From positions 2,232,001-2,296,000 of the forward strand of contig JAWKLZ010000001.1 in NCBI GenBank assembly GCA_041392475.1: a stretch of 64,000 nucleotides of DNA. The letters run 5' to 3'. Each line of letters starts with the position of its first letter. Within the stretch, counting starts at the first letter, position 1. The position numbers and the translations under genes are program-made. Below, piece after piece: positions 27,261 through 36,347 of the stretch. Below the pieces are notes generated by a model. It made no database searches, was not told the DNA's origin, and worked only from the letters and a program-made list of their open reading frames with translations. The DNA comes from Chitinophagales bacterium. GTDB lineage: Bacteria; Bacteroidota; Bacteroidia; Chitinophagales; UBA2359.

Positions 27261-28583
27261 ATGAGTTACGAATATAAACTTCCTTCTCTCGGCGATGGCG
27301 TTACGGGTCAGGTGACGGAAATATTGGTGAAAGTGGGAGATCAGATTGAAGAGGAAGATACACTGATGATTGTCAGTACCGACAAAGTAGATGCCGAAAT
27401 GCCAAGCGATGTGGCGGGTACGGTGGAAGCTATATTGGTAAGTGTGGGTGATGAAGTAAATGAAGGTGACTTGTTGGTACGTATCAATACTGGTGGCGAA
27501 AGCACTGCGGACACAAACAAAGCACAGGAAACACCCAAACAAGAAGAAAAACCCGCTGAGTCAGCTCCTGCAAAAGTAGAAGCAAAAGCAGAAACACCTC
27601 AAAAAGAAACGCCAAAAGAAGAACAAAAACCTGCTACTTCACCACAACAAACTGGAGGAGATGCCAACTTCCGTATGTCACCTTTGGCTCGAAAAATAGC
27701 GAGGGAATTGGGTGTGGATGCAGCTACTTTGAAGCCTTCTGACGGCAACCGCATCAAAGCAGACGATGTGCTGCAAGCTGCAAAAACGAAACAAGAAAAA
27801 CTGGAAAAAGCTGCAAAAGCTCCTGCAAGTGGTGGCGGTGGTGGTATGGCGATTCAACCTTTACCCAATTTTGAGAAATTCGGCAAGGTGCAGCGCAAGG
27901 CTATGAGCCGTATCAATGCAGTGACCGCCGAGAATATGCACTACAGCTTTTCGGTGATTCCTCATGCTTGGATTTCGGAAAAGGCGGACATTACCAACCT
28001 CGAAGCACTTCGCCAACAATACAAAGATCGGGTGAAGGCAGCAGGTGGAAGCCTCACGATTACAGCTATTTTGGTAAAAGCCATTGCAGTGGTTCTTCGC
28101 AAAATGCCGCAATTCAATGCCAGTATTGATATGGAAACCAAAGAATTGGTCTTCAAAGATTACATCAACATTGGTGTGGCTGTGGACACTGATAGAGGTT
28201 TGTTGGTGCCTGTGATTCGAGATGTGGACCGCAAGGGTTTGACCGAGATTTCTATCGAATTGTCGGAAATGTCGAAGCGTACTCGTGATGGCAAAAACAA
28301 CTTGACCGACATGGAACGTGGCAGTGGCAACTTTTCTATCTCCAATATTGGAGGAATCGGTGGTACAGATTTGAAGCCAATTGTCAATTCTCCAGAGGTG
28401 GCGATTTTGGGTATTACGGCTTCTTTGATGGAACCTCGTTGGAATGGCACTGAGTTTTTGCCTCGATTGATGATGCCAATGCACATTGGTTTTGATCATC
28501 GGGTCATCAATGGTGCGGATGCCATTCGTTTCTTGGTTGAATTGAAGAATATCTTGGAAGATCCGTTTTTGGGGTGGTTTTAG
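27261..28583 (+). CDS. aceF: Dihydrolipoamide acetyltransferase (E2) of pyruvate dehydrogenase
   Basis: Core of the pyruvate dehydrogenase complex; moves acetyl from lipoamide to CoA. It has 440 residues: one lipoyl domain (1-80, lipoylated Lys42 in STDKVDAEM), an Ala/Pro/Lys/Glu-rich linker (about 82-130), and an E1/E3-binding domain (MSPLARKIARELGVD, about 138-172). A second linker leads to the catalytic domain ending GFDHRVINGADAIRF, with His413 as catalytic base. The usual HxxxDG motif reads HRVING; Asn417 in place of Asp is also known in AceF of Azotobacter and Pseudomonas. The A-rich leader repeats aacaccTcaacac-type text. It lies downstream of aceE and upstream of a terminator, so the two form one unit. 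Confidence 0.95.
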   Translation: MSYEYKLPSLGDGVTGQVTEILVKVGDQIEEEDTLMIVSTDKVDAEMPSDVAGTVEAILVSVGDEVNEGDLLVRINTGGESTADTNKAQETPKQEEKPAESAPAKVEAKAETPQKETPKEEQKPATSPQQTGGDANFRMSPLARKIARELGVDAATLKPSDGNRIKADDVLQAAKTKQEKLEKAAKAPASGGGGGMAIQPLPNFEKFGKVQRKAMSRINAVTAENMHYSFSVIPHAWISEKADITNLEALRQQYKDRVKAAGGSLTITAILVKAIAVVLRKMPQFNASIDMETKELVFKDYINIGVAVDTDRGLLVPVIRDVDRKGLTEISIELSEMSKRTRDGKNNLTDMERGSGNFSISNIGGIGGTDLKPIVNSPEVAILGITASLMEPRWNGTEFLPRLMMPMHIGFDHRVINGADAIRFLVELKNILEDPFLGWF

Positions 28584-28626
28584 TAAAGACAAAAGATATG
28601 AAATTCAAGACGTAAGACTTGGATGT

Positions 28627-28659
28627 AAAAAGGGATTGCTCAACACGCAATCCCTTTTT
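28627..28659 (+). terminator. Terminator of the aceE-aceF unit
   Basis: A 13-bp perfect stem (aaaaagggattgc / gcaatcccttttt) with a 7-base loop and a T-tract, 43 bases after the aceF stop. Confidence 0.95.
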
Positions 28660-28883
28660 CTTTAAAAGATAGTTTTTCCAAAAAAATAGAAATTATTGCC
28701 GCTACTTCAATTCCAAAAATACTAAACGTCAATTTCCCATACATAGATTTAATACTAAACAATAGTAATGGGTTTGGTTAAGTTTAGGGTTTATAAGATT
28801 TGTGGTATTTTTTTTGCTAATTTAGTACAATAGGATTAAAAATTATCCTCATCATTTTTTTACATTTAAAACACGTAAGGCTT

Positions 28884-29063
28884 ATGAGCACTTTAAAAAA
28901 AATCACCACATTGAAGGAAGTACATGCTTTAGAAACTTCAAAGTCCAGCACTCTAAAAGGTGGTGGTATCGCAAATGGTAAAAATGGTTGTCCAATTGGC
29001 TATGAACCCATTGATCCGCTTAAATTCATGGAAAAAATGAAAAGAAAAGAAGCAAAACTTTAG
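28884..29063 (+). CDS. Small GG-leader peptide (RiPP/signal-like), 59 residues
   Basis: Begins MSTLKKITTLKEVHAL and reaches a double-glycine-type site ETSKSSTLKGGG. A short core follows (GIANGKNGCPIGYEPIDP, then a basic tail). The charged, Leu/Ile-spaced leader ending in Lys-Gly-Gly resembles Bacteroidota natural-product precursors exported by C39-peptidase ABC transporters. Cleavage after GG would free about 33 residues with a single Cys. It has its own terminator 48 bases on. The next gene is a TPR histidine kinase, and the same order recurs at 31615-33929. Coding is supported by the recurrence of the leader pattern. Secretion and signalling are inference; no transporter is in the window. 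Confidence 0.65.
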   Translation: MSTLKKITTLKEVHALETSKSSTLKGGGIANGKNGCPIGYEPIDPLKFMEKMKRKEAKL

Positions 29064-29110
29064 CTACCATACATATAATAAAATAAATTAGCAATCAAAT
29101 GCTTAATAAA

Positions 29111-29144
29111 AATGTCATCTTATTGTCAAGGTGGCATTTTTTTT
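29111..29144 (+). terminator. Terminator or attenuator after peptide 1
   Basis: aatgtcatctt (29111-29121) pairs with aaggtggcatt (29128-29138), including two G-U pairs, followed by a run of eight T. It would separate an abundant peptide mRNA from lower expression of the kinase. Confidence 0.75.
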
Positions 29145-29197
29145 GTAGTATGGTTATTAATACCTTATTGTCAAATACTGTTCACTAATTTTTTTCA

Positions 29198-31399
29198 ATG
29201 CAATGCAAAGCCCTATATATTATCTTTAACATCACTTTGTCATTATTACTTTTATCAACAATTGACAAAGTGAATGCTACCAATATAGATAGTCTTCAAT
29301 CCTTGATTATTGAATATGAACAAGATCAAGTCAAAGACAAATTAATGACCATTCACCATGAGATGGGGGACTATTACTATGGCGAAAAAGCCTACCAAAA
29401 AGCCATTGATTCTTACAATCTTTCTTTAGAATTTGCTCGAAAGTTGGACCAATCAACATTTACTATCGACAATCTGTATAAAATAGGGCGAATGTCCATT
29501 TTATTACAAAATAGCACCGATGCCATTGAAGTGCTATCAGAAGCTTATGAATTGGCCATTTCTGAACCTACACCCGATTTAACTAAAATCGGAAAGATTG
29601 CAAACTATCTATCCAAAACTTATAAAGAAATTGGCAATCTCGAACTTGCTTATCAATACCGATTGAAGGCCTTGCAGATATTTGAAGAATTGCAAGATTC
29701 CTCCAATATTGCAGCCTCGAAATTTGAACTGGGCAATATCTTCTTTTACCAAAATCAGTACAAAACAGCTATTCAATACTATAAACAAAGTTGGGAACTT
29801 GCTTTACAAGTTCATATTGTGGGTTTAGAGATGGCGAGTATAGGCTCTATTGGCAGTGCTTACGATAGATTGGAGCAAACCGAAAAATCTTTGGAGTACA
29901 ATTTACTTGCTCTAAAAATTGCAGAAGAAAACAATTTAGAAAGTCAACAAGCAGATGCCCTGCACAATGTTGCTTCAAATTACCACAGCTTGGGGGAATG
30001 TAATAAGGCATTAGACTTTTATAAAAAATCTTTGTCTTACAAACAAAAACATGAAAACAAGTTTGGAGAAGTAGGTACTTTGAGAGCAATCAGTTCGGTA
30101 TATTTGGACATGGGATATAACTCTTTGGCACTTCAATACTTAAAAGAAGCTCTCAAAATAGCCGAGGAAATAGATTCGGATACCCGCCGAATTGATGTCT
30201 ATCAACGATTGGCATTGGCCTATGAGCAGAGCGGCAAACCTACTGAAGCGTGTACCTACATGAAGGCTTACATGGCACTGAAAGATTCGGTCATGAATCA
30301 AAATACACTGGAGGCAATGGCACAGGCAAAAACCCGCTATGAAGTAGATAAACGAGAGCGGGAAATCACCTTTTTGAAAAAAGAAAATGAGGTATTGGGG
30401 AAAAATCGAGAAATCACTTCTTTGCGAATGATGGCTTTGGTAGGATTGGTATTGGGTCTGGTGCTGCTGCTACTCATTGCAGCCTTTTACTATGGCAGTC
30501 AAAAACGCTATAACAAACTACTCGAAGAAAAAACAGCCCATATTGCTATCCAAAATAGCCAGTTGGAAAAAATGAACAAACAACTGGAAGATGTCAATCA
30601 ATCTCAAAAAACATTCAACCATGTGCTGGCTGCAAAAAATCAACAAATAGAACTCCAAAATAAGCAACTCGAAAATACCAATGAAGAACTCAAGCAATTT
30701 GCATATGTAGCTTCCCACGATCTCAAAGAGCCGCTACGCATGATTGGTTCTTATACCTCCCTAATAAAGCGCAGATACACCAAACATCTGGATGAAGGCG
30801 CACAAGAATTTATGGGTTACATCACAGATGCTACCAATCGAATGAACAACCTATTGGAAGATTTGCTGTCCTATTCGAGAATCAATACACACAATCAACA
30901 GAAAGAGTCTATAAATATACATGAGGTCATTGAAGGCGTATTGGCAAACTTACACCTGGACATCCAACAAAAAAATGCCCAAATACGCATACACGAACTA
31001 CCTAAAATAAGTGCAAATCGCTCACAAATGAGCCAGTTGTTCCAAAATCTTGTCAGCAATGCCCTCAAATTTTCGGACAGCGAACATCCTGAAATAGAAA
31101 TCAGTGCGCAAACAAATGGCAAAATGCATGTCTTTTCGGTCAAAGACAATGGCATCGGTATCGATCCAGAATACCAACAAAAAATCTTTGAAATGTTCAG
31201 CCGACTACATACCCGTCAAGAATATGAAGGCACTGGCATTGGATTGGCTACCTGCAAAAAAATTGTAGAACGGCATGGAGGAATTATCTGGGTAGAATCA
31301 GAAAAACACAAAGGATGTACTTTCTATTTCACACTTCCGTATGACAATAAAATGACGAATCATGTTGAGTCTTCGTCAAGTTTGGAGAAAGCTATTTAA
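29198..31399 (+). CDS. TPR-sensor histidine kinase 1
   Basis: A 733-residue membrane sensor. Order: signal peptide (MQCKALYIIFNITLSLLLL), about eight TPR-type helix pairs outside the cytoplasm (about 35-365; for example AYQKAIDSYNLSLEFA, ALDFYKKSLSYKQKH), and a coiled linker. One membrane helix (about 411-434) leads to a cytoplasmic coiled coil rich in Gln/Asn. HisKA carries the phosphorylated His507 (ASHDLKEPLR); HATPase_c has the N box (QNLVSNALKFSD) and G boxes (DNGIGI, EGTGIGLA). There is no receiver domain and no regulator gene nearby. The close paralogue at 31854 shares the whole layout. The adjacent GG-peptide is a candidate ligand for the TPR domain by analogy with TPR-peptide receptors; that is inference. 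Confidence 0.88.
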   Translation: MQCKALYIIFNITLSLLLLSTIDKVNATNIDSLQSLIIEYEQDQVKDKLMTIHHEMGDYYYGEKAYQKAIDSYNLSLEFARKLDQSTFTIDNLYKIGRMSILLQNSTDAIEVLSEAYELAISEPTPDLTKIGKIANYLSKTYKEIGNLELAYQYRLKALQIFEELQDSSNIAASKFELGNIFFYQNQYKTAIQYYKQSWELALQVHIVGLEMASIGSIGSAYDRLEQTEKSLEYNLLALKIAEENNLESQQADALHNVASNYHSLGECNKALDFYKKSLSYKQKHENKFGEVGTLRAISSVYLDMGYNSLALQYLKEALKIAEEIDSDTRRIDVYQRLALAYEQSGKPTEACTYMKAYMALKDSVMNQNTLEAMAQAKTRYEVDKREREITFLKKENEVLGKNREITSLRMMALVGLVLGLVLLLLIAAFYYGSQKRYNKLLEEKTAHIAIQNSQLEKMNKQLEDVNQSQKTFNHVLAAKNQQIELQNKQLENTNEELKQFAYVASHDLKEPLRMIGSYTSLIKRRYTKHLDEGAQEFMGYITDATNRMNNLLEDLLSYSRINTHNQQKESINIHEVIEGVLANLHLDIQQKNAQIRIHELPKISANRSQMSQLFQNLVSNALKFSDSEHPEIEISAQTNGKMHVFSVKDNGIGIDPEYQQKIFEMFSRLHTRQEYEGTGIGLATCKKIVERHGGIIWVESEKHKGCTFYFTLPYDNKMTNHVESSSSLEKAI

Positions 31400-31614
31400 G
31401 ACCGTTTCATTCATAAATTATTCAACATCCATTATTTGAATATTATTTTCCCAAACCAAATCTTCTCATTTCCTATCTTCTATTATTCCTCTATCTCCTC
31501 AAGCTACTTTTGGTATAATCTTTGGCTTACTTAGACTAAAATCAGTAAATATTACTGCATTCGTTTAACATCCACCTTCATTAATATTTTAGTAGACTTT
31601 TAAACCCAAATAAC

Positions 31615-31767
31615 ATGGAAGTTATTCAAAAAATTCAAGAAGACAATTCTGTGAAACCAATCACTGAGGACAGTCAAGTTATCATAAAAGGTGGTAGAAA
31701 TCGACTAACATACAGTTCTAAAATAGATACCAGCCAATCGAGTCCTCCCCGATGGAAAGATGAATAA
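31615..31767 (+). CDS. Small GG-leader peptide 2, 50 residues
   Basis: Starts MEVIQKIQEDNSVKPI, continues TEDSQVIIKGG and has the core RNRLTYSSKIDTSQSSPPRW plus KDE. It shares with peptide 1 the N-terminal KI, the spacing to a Ser-x(3-4)-[LI]-K-G-G site and the place directly before a TPR kinase. The cores differ completely, as expected for ligand and receptor pairs that diverge. No terminator lies between it and the kinase 86 bases downstream. A TACTTTTG promoter-like element is at 31505-31512. The reading frame is short, so coding rests on the pattern shared with peptide 1. Confidence 0.55.
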   Translation: MEVIQKIQEDNSVKPITEDSQVIIKGGRNRLTYSSKIDTSQSSPPRWKDE

Positions 31768-31853
31768 AGACACCATTCCACATCCCAATCCTCCCTATTA
31801 CTTCAAATCAAAATCCCACTTAATATATTGAATAACAATTACCTACATCGAAA

Positions 31854-33929
31854 ATGTATAAGCCTTACCTATTTCGGTATTTCACCATTCTATGCTTGTG
31901 TTACCTACCATGGTCTATCAACATATCAGCGGAAGTTATAGTCAACACACATTCCGATTCCTACACACAAGAAAGTGTAGAAACACTTGAAAAAGAAAAA
32001 AGTGAAGTTGTACGTTTATACGAACTTGGTAAAAAACATCATGCAGCCAATCATATAGAATCAGCCTTGACCGTTTTTCTTCAAAGTTTGGATAAAGTCG
32101 AACAACTTGATCTTTCCGAACTACAAGTAAAAATAACCCGCAAACTATCAAGCATTTACCAAGAAGTCGGCAATTTTGAATTAGCCTACAAATATCAACT
32201 TCAATCCTTAGAAACATATGAAGAACTATCCGATTCATTGGGTATAGCAAAAGCACTCTATGAAATTGGCAATATTTTCTTCTTTCAAAACAGTTTTGAA
32301 TTGGCACTTCAAAACTACACCAAATCCAAAAAACTGGTCAAACACCTCGAAGACAGCATAGGCATTTATTCGTGTTTGGGAGCCATCGGTAGTGTTCACA
32401 ACCGCCTCGGAAACACCGAAAAGTCGCTGGCAATTAACCTTCAGGCACTAGAACTGGCTGAACAAATGGACTATGCCGAAGGCATTGCCTACGCCTTGCA
32501 CAATGTTGGAGCAGACTACTATGATTTAGGATACTGTGAAACCGCATTAGACTATTACCAAAAATCTCTATCCTACAAAAAAGACATCGGCGACAAGTTT
32601 GACGAAATACCCACATTGCAGTCCATAGGTCTTATTTATTTGGATATGAGCAAAATCGAAAAAGCATTAAGTTATCTAGATGAAGCACTAAAAGTATCAG
32701 AAACCATTGACGCAAAATCCAGAAAAGTAGAAATTTACCAACTCCTATCCGCTACATACGAAAAAAACAAGCACTACCAAGAAGCCTTTCACTACATGAA
32801 AGCCCATACCCTTCTCAAAGACTCTATCTTGAACGAAAATACGCTCAAAGAAATGGCGCAATCCAAAACACGCTATGAAGTCGCCAAAAAAGAAAAGGAA
32901 ATTGTGCTACTCAAAAAAGAAAACGAACTACTCGGAAAAAACAAAGAAATCACTTCTTGGAAAAACTATTTCTTAGCCGTTTTGGTCGCATTTCTACTCT
33001 TTACCTCCTTTTTGTTCTTTTACTACTACAAAAACCAAAAACGCTACAACGGTTTATTGGCGGATAAAAATCTTCAAATTCAGCAACAAAATCAGCAACT
33101 CGAAGAAGTAAACGACCTTCAATCAGGCTTCAATGCAACCCTCAAAACCAAAAACGAACAAATAGAACTGCAAAACCAAAAACTCGCCAACTCCAACAAA
33201 GAGCTCAGACAATTTGCCTACATAGCTTCACACGACCTCAAAGAACCCTTACGCATGATTGGCTCCTACACATCCTTGCTTCGTCGCAGGTATTCCAACA
33301 AGCTAGACGAAGGAGCGCAAGAATTTATGGGATTCATTACCGAAGCAACCTCTCGCATGAACAACCTACTCGACGACTTACTGACCTATTCCAAAGTCGG
33401 CACACAAGAACTCAAAAAAGACTCCGTAAAAATGGGGGAAATAGTAGAAGTCGCCATGGCAAATTTGCAGTTGAACATCAAGCAAAAACAAGCTGTCATA
33501 CATGTAGTAAGTTTACCAGAAGTGAAAGTCAGTCGTACACAAATGGGACAACTCTTACAAAACCTCATCAGCAATGCCCTCAAATTTTCAGATAGCAATC
33601 ATCCCAAAATATGGATAGATGTACAGAAAAATGGCAAAGCCTATATCTTTTCTGTCAAAGACAACGGAATCGGCATTGCCAAAGAACACCAAGAACGCAT
33701 CTTTGAAATGTTCAGCCGCTTACATACCCGACAAGAATACGAAGGCACGGGCATTGGTCTAGCTACCTGCAAAAAAATCGTGGAACAACACAACGGGAAA
33801 ATATGGGTAGAATCGGAGAGTAATAAAGGCAGCACTTTTTATTTTACGATTCCTTTTAACAATGAGGAAATACTGCAAAATGCCGAAAAAAACACATTTA
33901 ATGATGAGCGGGTGATGGCAAGCAGATAA
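31854..33929 (+). CDS. TPR-sensor histidine kinase 2
   Basis: A 691-residue paralogue of kinase 1: signal peptide (MYKPYLFRYFTILCLCYL), TPR repeats (about 45-320, for example ALDYYQKSLSYKKDI), the conserved bridge MAQSKTRYEVAKKEKEIVLL, one membrane helix (about 368-390), coiled coil, His460 in ASHDLKEPLR, N box QNLISNALKFSD and DNGIGI/EGTGIGLA. The kinase halves of the two proteins are far more alike than the outer TPR halves, which suits separate ligands and a shared output. It ends 10 bases from the convergent metal-transporter gene. Confidence 0.88.
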   Translation: MYKPYLFRYFTILCLCYLPWSINISAEVIVNTHSDSYTQESVETLEKEKSEVVRLYELGKKHHAANHIESALTVFLQSLDKVEQLDLSELQVKITRKLSSIYQEVGNFELAYKYQLQSLETYEELSDSLGIAKALYEIGNIFFFQNSFELALQNYTKSKKLVKHLEDSIGIYSCLGAIGSVHNRLGNTEKSLAINLQALELAEQMDYAEGIAYALHNVGADYYDLGYCETALDYYQKSLSYKKDIGDKFDEIPTLQSIGLIYLDMSKIEKALSYLDEALKVSETIDAKSRKVEIYQLLSATYEKNKHYQEAFHYMKAHTLLKDSILNENTLKEMAQSKTRYEVAKKEKEIVLLKKENELLGKNKEITSWKNYFLAVLVAFLLFTSFLFFYYYKNQKRYNGLLADKNLQIQQQNQQLEEVNDLQSGFNATLKTKNEQIELQNQKLANSNKELRQFAYIASHDLKEPLRMIGSYTSLLRRRYSNKLDEGAQEFMGFITEATSRMNNLLDDLLTYSKVGTQELKKDSVKMGEIVEVAMANLQLNIKQKQAVIHVVSLPEVKVSRTQMGQLLQNLISNALKFSDSNHPKIWIDVQKNGKAYIFSVKDNGIGIAKEHQERIFEMFSRLHTRQEYEGTGIGLATCKKIVEQHNGKIWVESESNKGSTFYFTIPFNNEEILQNAEKNTFNDERVMASR

Positions 33930-33939
33930 AATTGTGAAA

Positions 33940-35229
33940 TCAAACCGCCTCAGGAATCACACTATCATGTGGATCTTTCTCAGGAAAACCCAATTCAAGC
34001 TCCAATTGTGCTTCAATTTCAGGAGTGATAATGTGTTCAATCGCTTCGGCATCATGGTGAACATGGTCATCAGCAAGGTTCAGATAACGAGTTAAATACA
34101 ACTCCCACAAACGGTGCAATCTCACCACTCGTTGCGCCAATACTTTGCCTTTTTCCGTCAATTGCCACTTTCCTCCTGAGTCCACTTTTTGAAGTAAACC
34201 CTTATTGATCAAACGTTGAATACCACTCCTCAAACGATGGTCTAACATGCTCCTCCTTTCCTTCAAATCTTTTATTTTTCGAGCTTCAAAAAAAGCATTG
34301 TCCCCTTCACCTAAGTGGTAAAAAATCTTCAATATATTCTCCTCCAAAATCTTTGCGTTGTTCTTTTTCATCGACCAATAACGTGACAATACTCCCCTCT
34401 TTGGAGCGACCAACATCGAAAAGATAGCAATGACCGACAAGACCACCACAATCCAAGGTCCCGTAGGCATAGACGTACCTTGATAAGAAATAAACGCCCC
34501 AAAAATGCCTGCCAACGCCCCAAAAACAGCCGCTAAAAACACCATTTTCGGCAATTTATCTGTCCAATACCGAGCAGCAGCAGCAGGCGTTATCAACATT
34601 GCGGCCATCAACACCACTCCAACTGCCTGAATCCCTACTGCCACCCCCAAAACCGTAATGGACGAAAGCGCAATTTCAATCATCCGAACAGGCAATCCAA
34701 TAGATTCCGCAAAATGCAGATCAAAGGCAACAAGCATAAACTCTTTGAAGAACAGCATCACTACTCCAATCAATACCACACTCAAACCTCCAAACACCCA
34801 TAAATCTGCCCCAACCATTGCCGCCGCCTTGCCAAACAAAAACTTATCCAATCCCGACTGCGAAGCATTACCCGATTGCTGAATCATGGTCAATAACAAA
34901 ATCCCTATTCCAAAGAAAACCGAAAGGGTCAAACCAATTGCTGCATCTGATTTGATGCGGGAATGTTTCGTGATTCCGTCAATAACCACCAAAGATAGCC
35001 AACCCGTCACCACTGCTCCCACCAAAAGCACCAGAGGATGTTTCATTCCTGTAAGCATAAACGCCAAACACACTCCAGGCAAAACCGAATGAGAGACAGC
35101 ATCACCTAAAAGCGCACGTTTCCGCAAAAAGGTAAAACAGCCTACTACGCCTGTACTTGCCCCCAACAATACCATCCCCAATACGACGTATCGCACATTG
35201 GGGTCTGACAATGAGAAAAAATCTAACAT
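33940..35229 (-). CDS. Metal ABC transporter permease fused to a DtxR/MntR-like repressor
   Basis: A 429-residue fusion. Residues 1-285 are an ABC-3 type permease with 8-9 membrane helices (GCFTFLRKRALLGDAVSHSVLPG, MLITPAAAARYW). Residues about 290-429 are a winged helix (MLDHRLRSGIQRLINKGLL, LTEKGKVLAQ) plus the metal-binding/dimer domain of DtxR/MntR (RLHRLWELYL, HHDAEAIEHI, DPHDSVIP). Chlamydial YtgCR has the same fusion and is reported to release its repressor half by cleavage. It lies 12 bases after the ATPase gene in one operon. The repressor half may sense imported Mn or Fe and control this operon; this is inference from the family. Confidence 0.92.
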   Translation of the reverse strand: MLDFFSLSDPNVRYVVLGMVLLGASTGVVGCFTFLRKRALLGDAVSHSVLPGVCLAFMLTGMKHPLVLLVGAVVTGWLSLVVIDGITKHSRIKSDAAIGLTLSVFFGIGILLLTMIQQSGNASQSGLDKFLFGKAAAMVGADLWVFGGLSVVLIGVVMLFFKEFMLVAFDLHFAESIGLPVRMIEIALSSITVLGVAVGIQAVGVVLMAAMLITPAAAARYWTDKLPKMVFLAAVFGALAGIFGAFISYQGTSMPTGPWIVVVLSVIAIFSMLVAPKRGVLSRYWSMKKNNAKILEENILKIFYHLGEGDNAFFEARKIKDLKERRSMLDHRLRSGIQRLINKGLLQKVDSGGKWQLTEKGKVLAQRVVRLHRLWELYLTRYLNLADDHVHHDAEAIEHIITPEIEAQLELELGFPEKDPHDSVIPEAV

Positions 35230-35241
35230 TTTTTTTTGTTT

Positions 35242-36027
35242 TTACTCCCTCACAGGAAACTCCTTCTCCTGCAACAAATCTCCCATTTGTGAAAGTACAC
35301 TCAGCTTACCACCATAGGTTTGCTGCAACAATTTGGGGTTGAAAACCTCCAATTTAGGCCCAGAAGCCACCAATCGGGTATTCAACAAAATGATCCAGTC
35401 AAAATATTCATAAGCAGATTGAAGATCATGGTGTACCACCAAAATAGTTTTTCCCTCATCCCGCATATCCGACAAGAGTTCCAAAATCGCACTTTCAGTA
35501 GTCGCATCAATCCCTGCAAAAGGTTCATCCATAAAATACAAGTCCGCTTGCTGCGCCAAAGACCTCGCCAAAAAAACCCTTTGCTGCTGCCCTCCAGACA
35601 ATTGTGCAATTTGACGATTGGCAAAACCCTCCATTCTGACCTTCTCCAAACACGCCAATGCTAAGTCTTTGTCAGATTTGGTGAGCCATCGAAACAAACC
35701 CCGTTTTCCATAACAACCCATTAACACCACATCCAATGCACTTGCAGGAAAATCCCAATCCACCGACTCCCTTTGCGGCACATAACTTACCTTGTTTCTT
35801 ACTCTATCCAAATCCTGCCCAAACAACTTTGCATAGCCACTACTCAACGGAATCAAACCCATAATCGCTTTAATCAAGGTGGATTTACCCGCACCATTCG
35901 GGCCAATAATGCCCACCAAATTCCCTTTGGGAATCGTAAAATCTACATTCCACAAAGCAGGTTTTTTATTGTACGCAACCGTCAGATTGTGAACCTCTAA
36001 TATAGGATTTTCTACTTGCGTAATCAT
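35242..36027 (-). CDS. Metal ABC transporter ATP-binding protein
   Basis: A 261-residue ABC ATPase of the Mn/Zn/Fe (TroB/ZnuC/MntA) group. Walker A GPNGAGKS at about 41, Q-loop region SYVPQRESVDWDFP, signature LSGGQQQR at about 144, Walker B LYFMDEP and switch His VVHHD. The phrase VPQRESVDWDFP is typical of manganese/iron importers. It is the first of two genes before the fused permease. Its ATG follows an unusual leader of A7 runs separated by CAACAC. Confidence 0.92.
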   Translation of the reverse strand: MITQVENPILEVHNLTVAYNKKPALWNVDFTIPKGNLVGIIGPNGAGKSTLIKAIMGLIPLSSGYAKLFGQDLDRVRNKVSYVPQRESVDWDFPASALDVVLMGCYGKRGLFRWLTKSDKDLALACLEKVRMEGFANRQIAQLSGGQQQRVFLARSLAQQADLYFMDEPFAGIDATTESAILELLSDMRDEGKTILVVHHDLQSAYEYFDWIILLNTRLVASGPKLEVFNPKLLQQTYGGKLSVLSQMGDLLQEKEFPVRE

Positions 36028-36116
36028 GTTTTTTTGTGTTGTTTTTTTGTGTTGGGATTTTGGGGGTTTAGATTGTGAAACAATGCTCCTTAAATTTCAG
36101 CAGCATCGCTGCGACC

Positions 36117-36244
36117 CTATTTGTAGAACTAAAAGTAACCTTATTTTCAAGGGGCGTAGCCTCGACACCATAAAAAAACGTTGTTTATTACGTGCCGAAG
36201 CTACGCTCCTATTAGATTAATTTTCAGCATTTTTCTACAAATAG
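36117..36244. repeat. Nested inverted-repeat element (128 bp)
   Basis: The outer arms ctatttgtagaa (36117-36128) and ttctacaaatag (36233-36244) are perfect 12-bp complements. Inner arms ggggcgtagcctcg (36151-36164) and cgaagctacgctcc (36196-36209) pair at 12 of 14. It sits in the 320-bp gap between the metal-binding lipoprotein gene and the ATPase gene, next to another G/C-rich motif (cagcagcatcgctgcg). It looks like a dispersed REP/MITE-type element. It could also fold in the RNA between these operon genes. Confidence 0.65.
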
Positions 36245-36347
36245 TGTCAAGGCTAAAGCCCTTTTGAATGTTAAATAACTTTCGTGAAAGTGTATTAAGG
36301 TGATTTTGTAATCAAGTGTTATTTCTTCTATAATTTTCCAATATCCA

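Noticed and set aside
27261..28583. E2 with HxxxNG instead of HxxxDG as a possible inactive enzyme
   Set aside because: Asn at this place is known in active AceF proteins, so it is not a defect.
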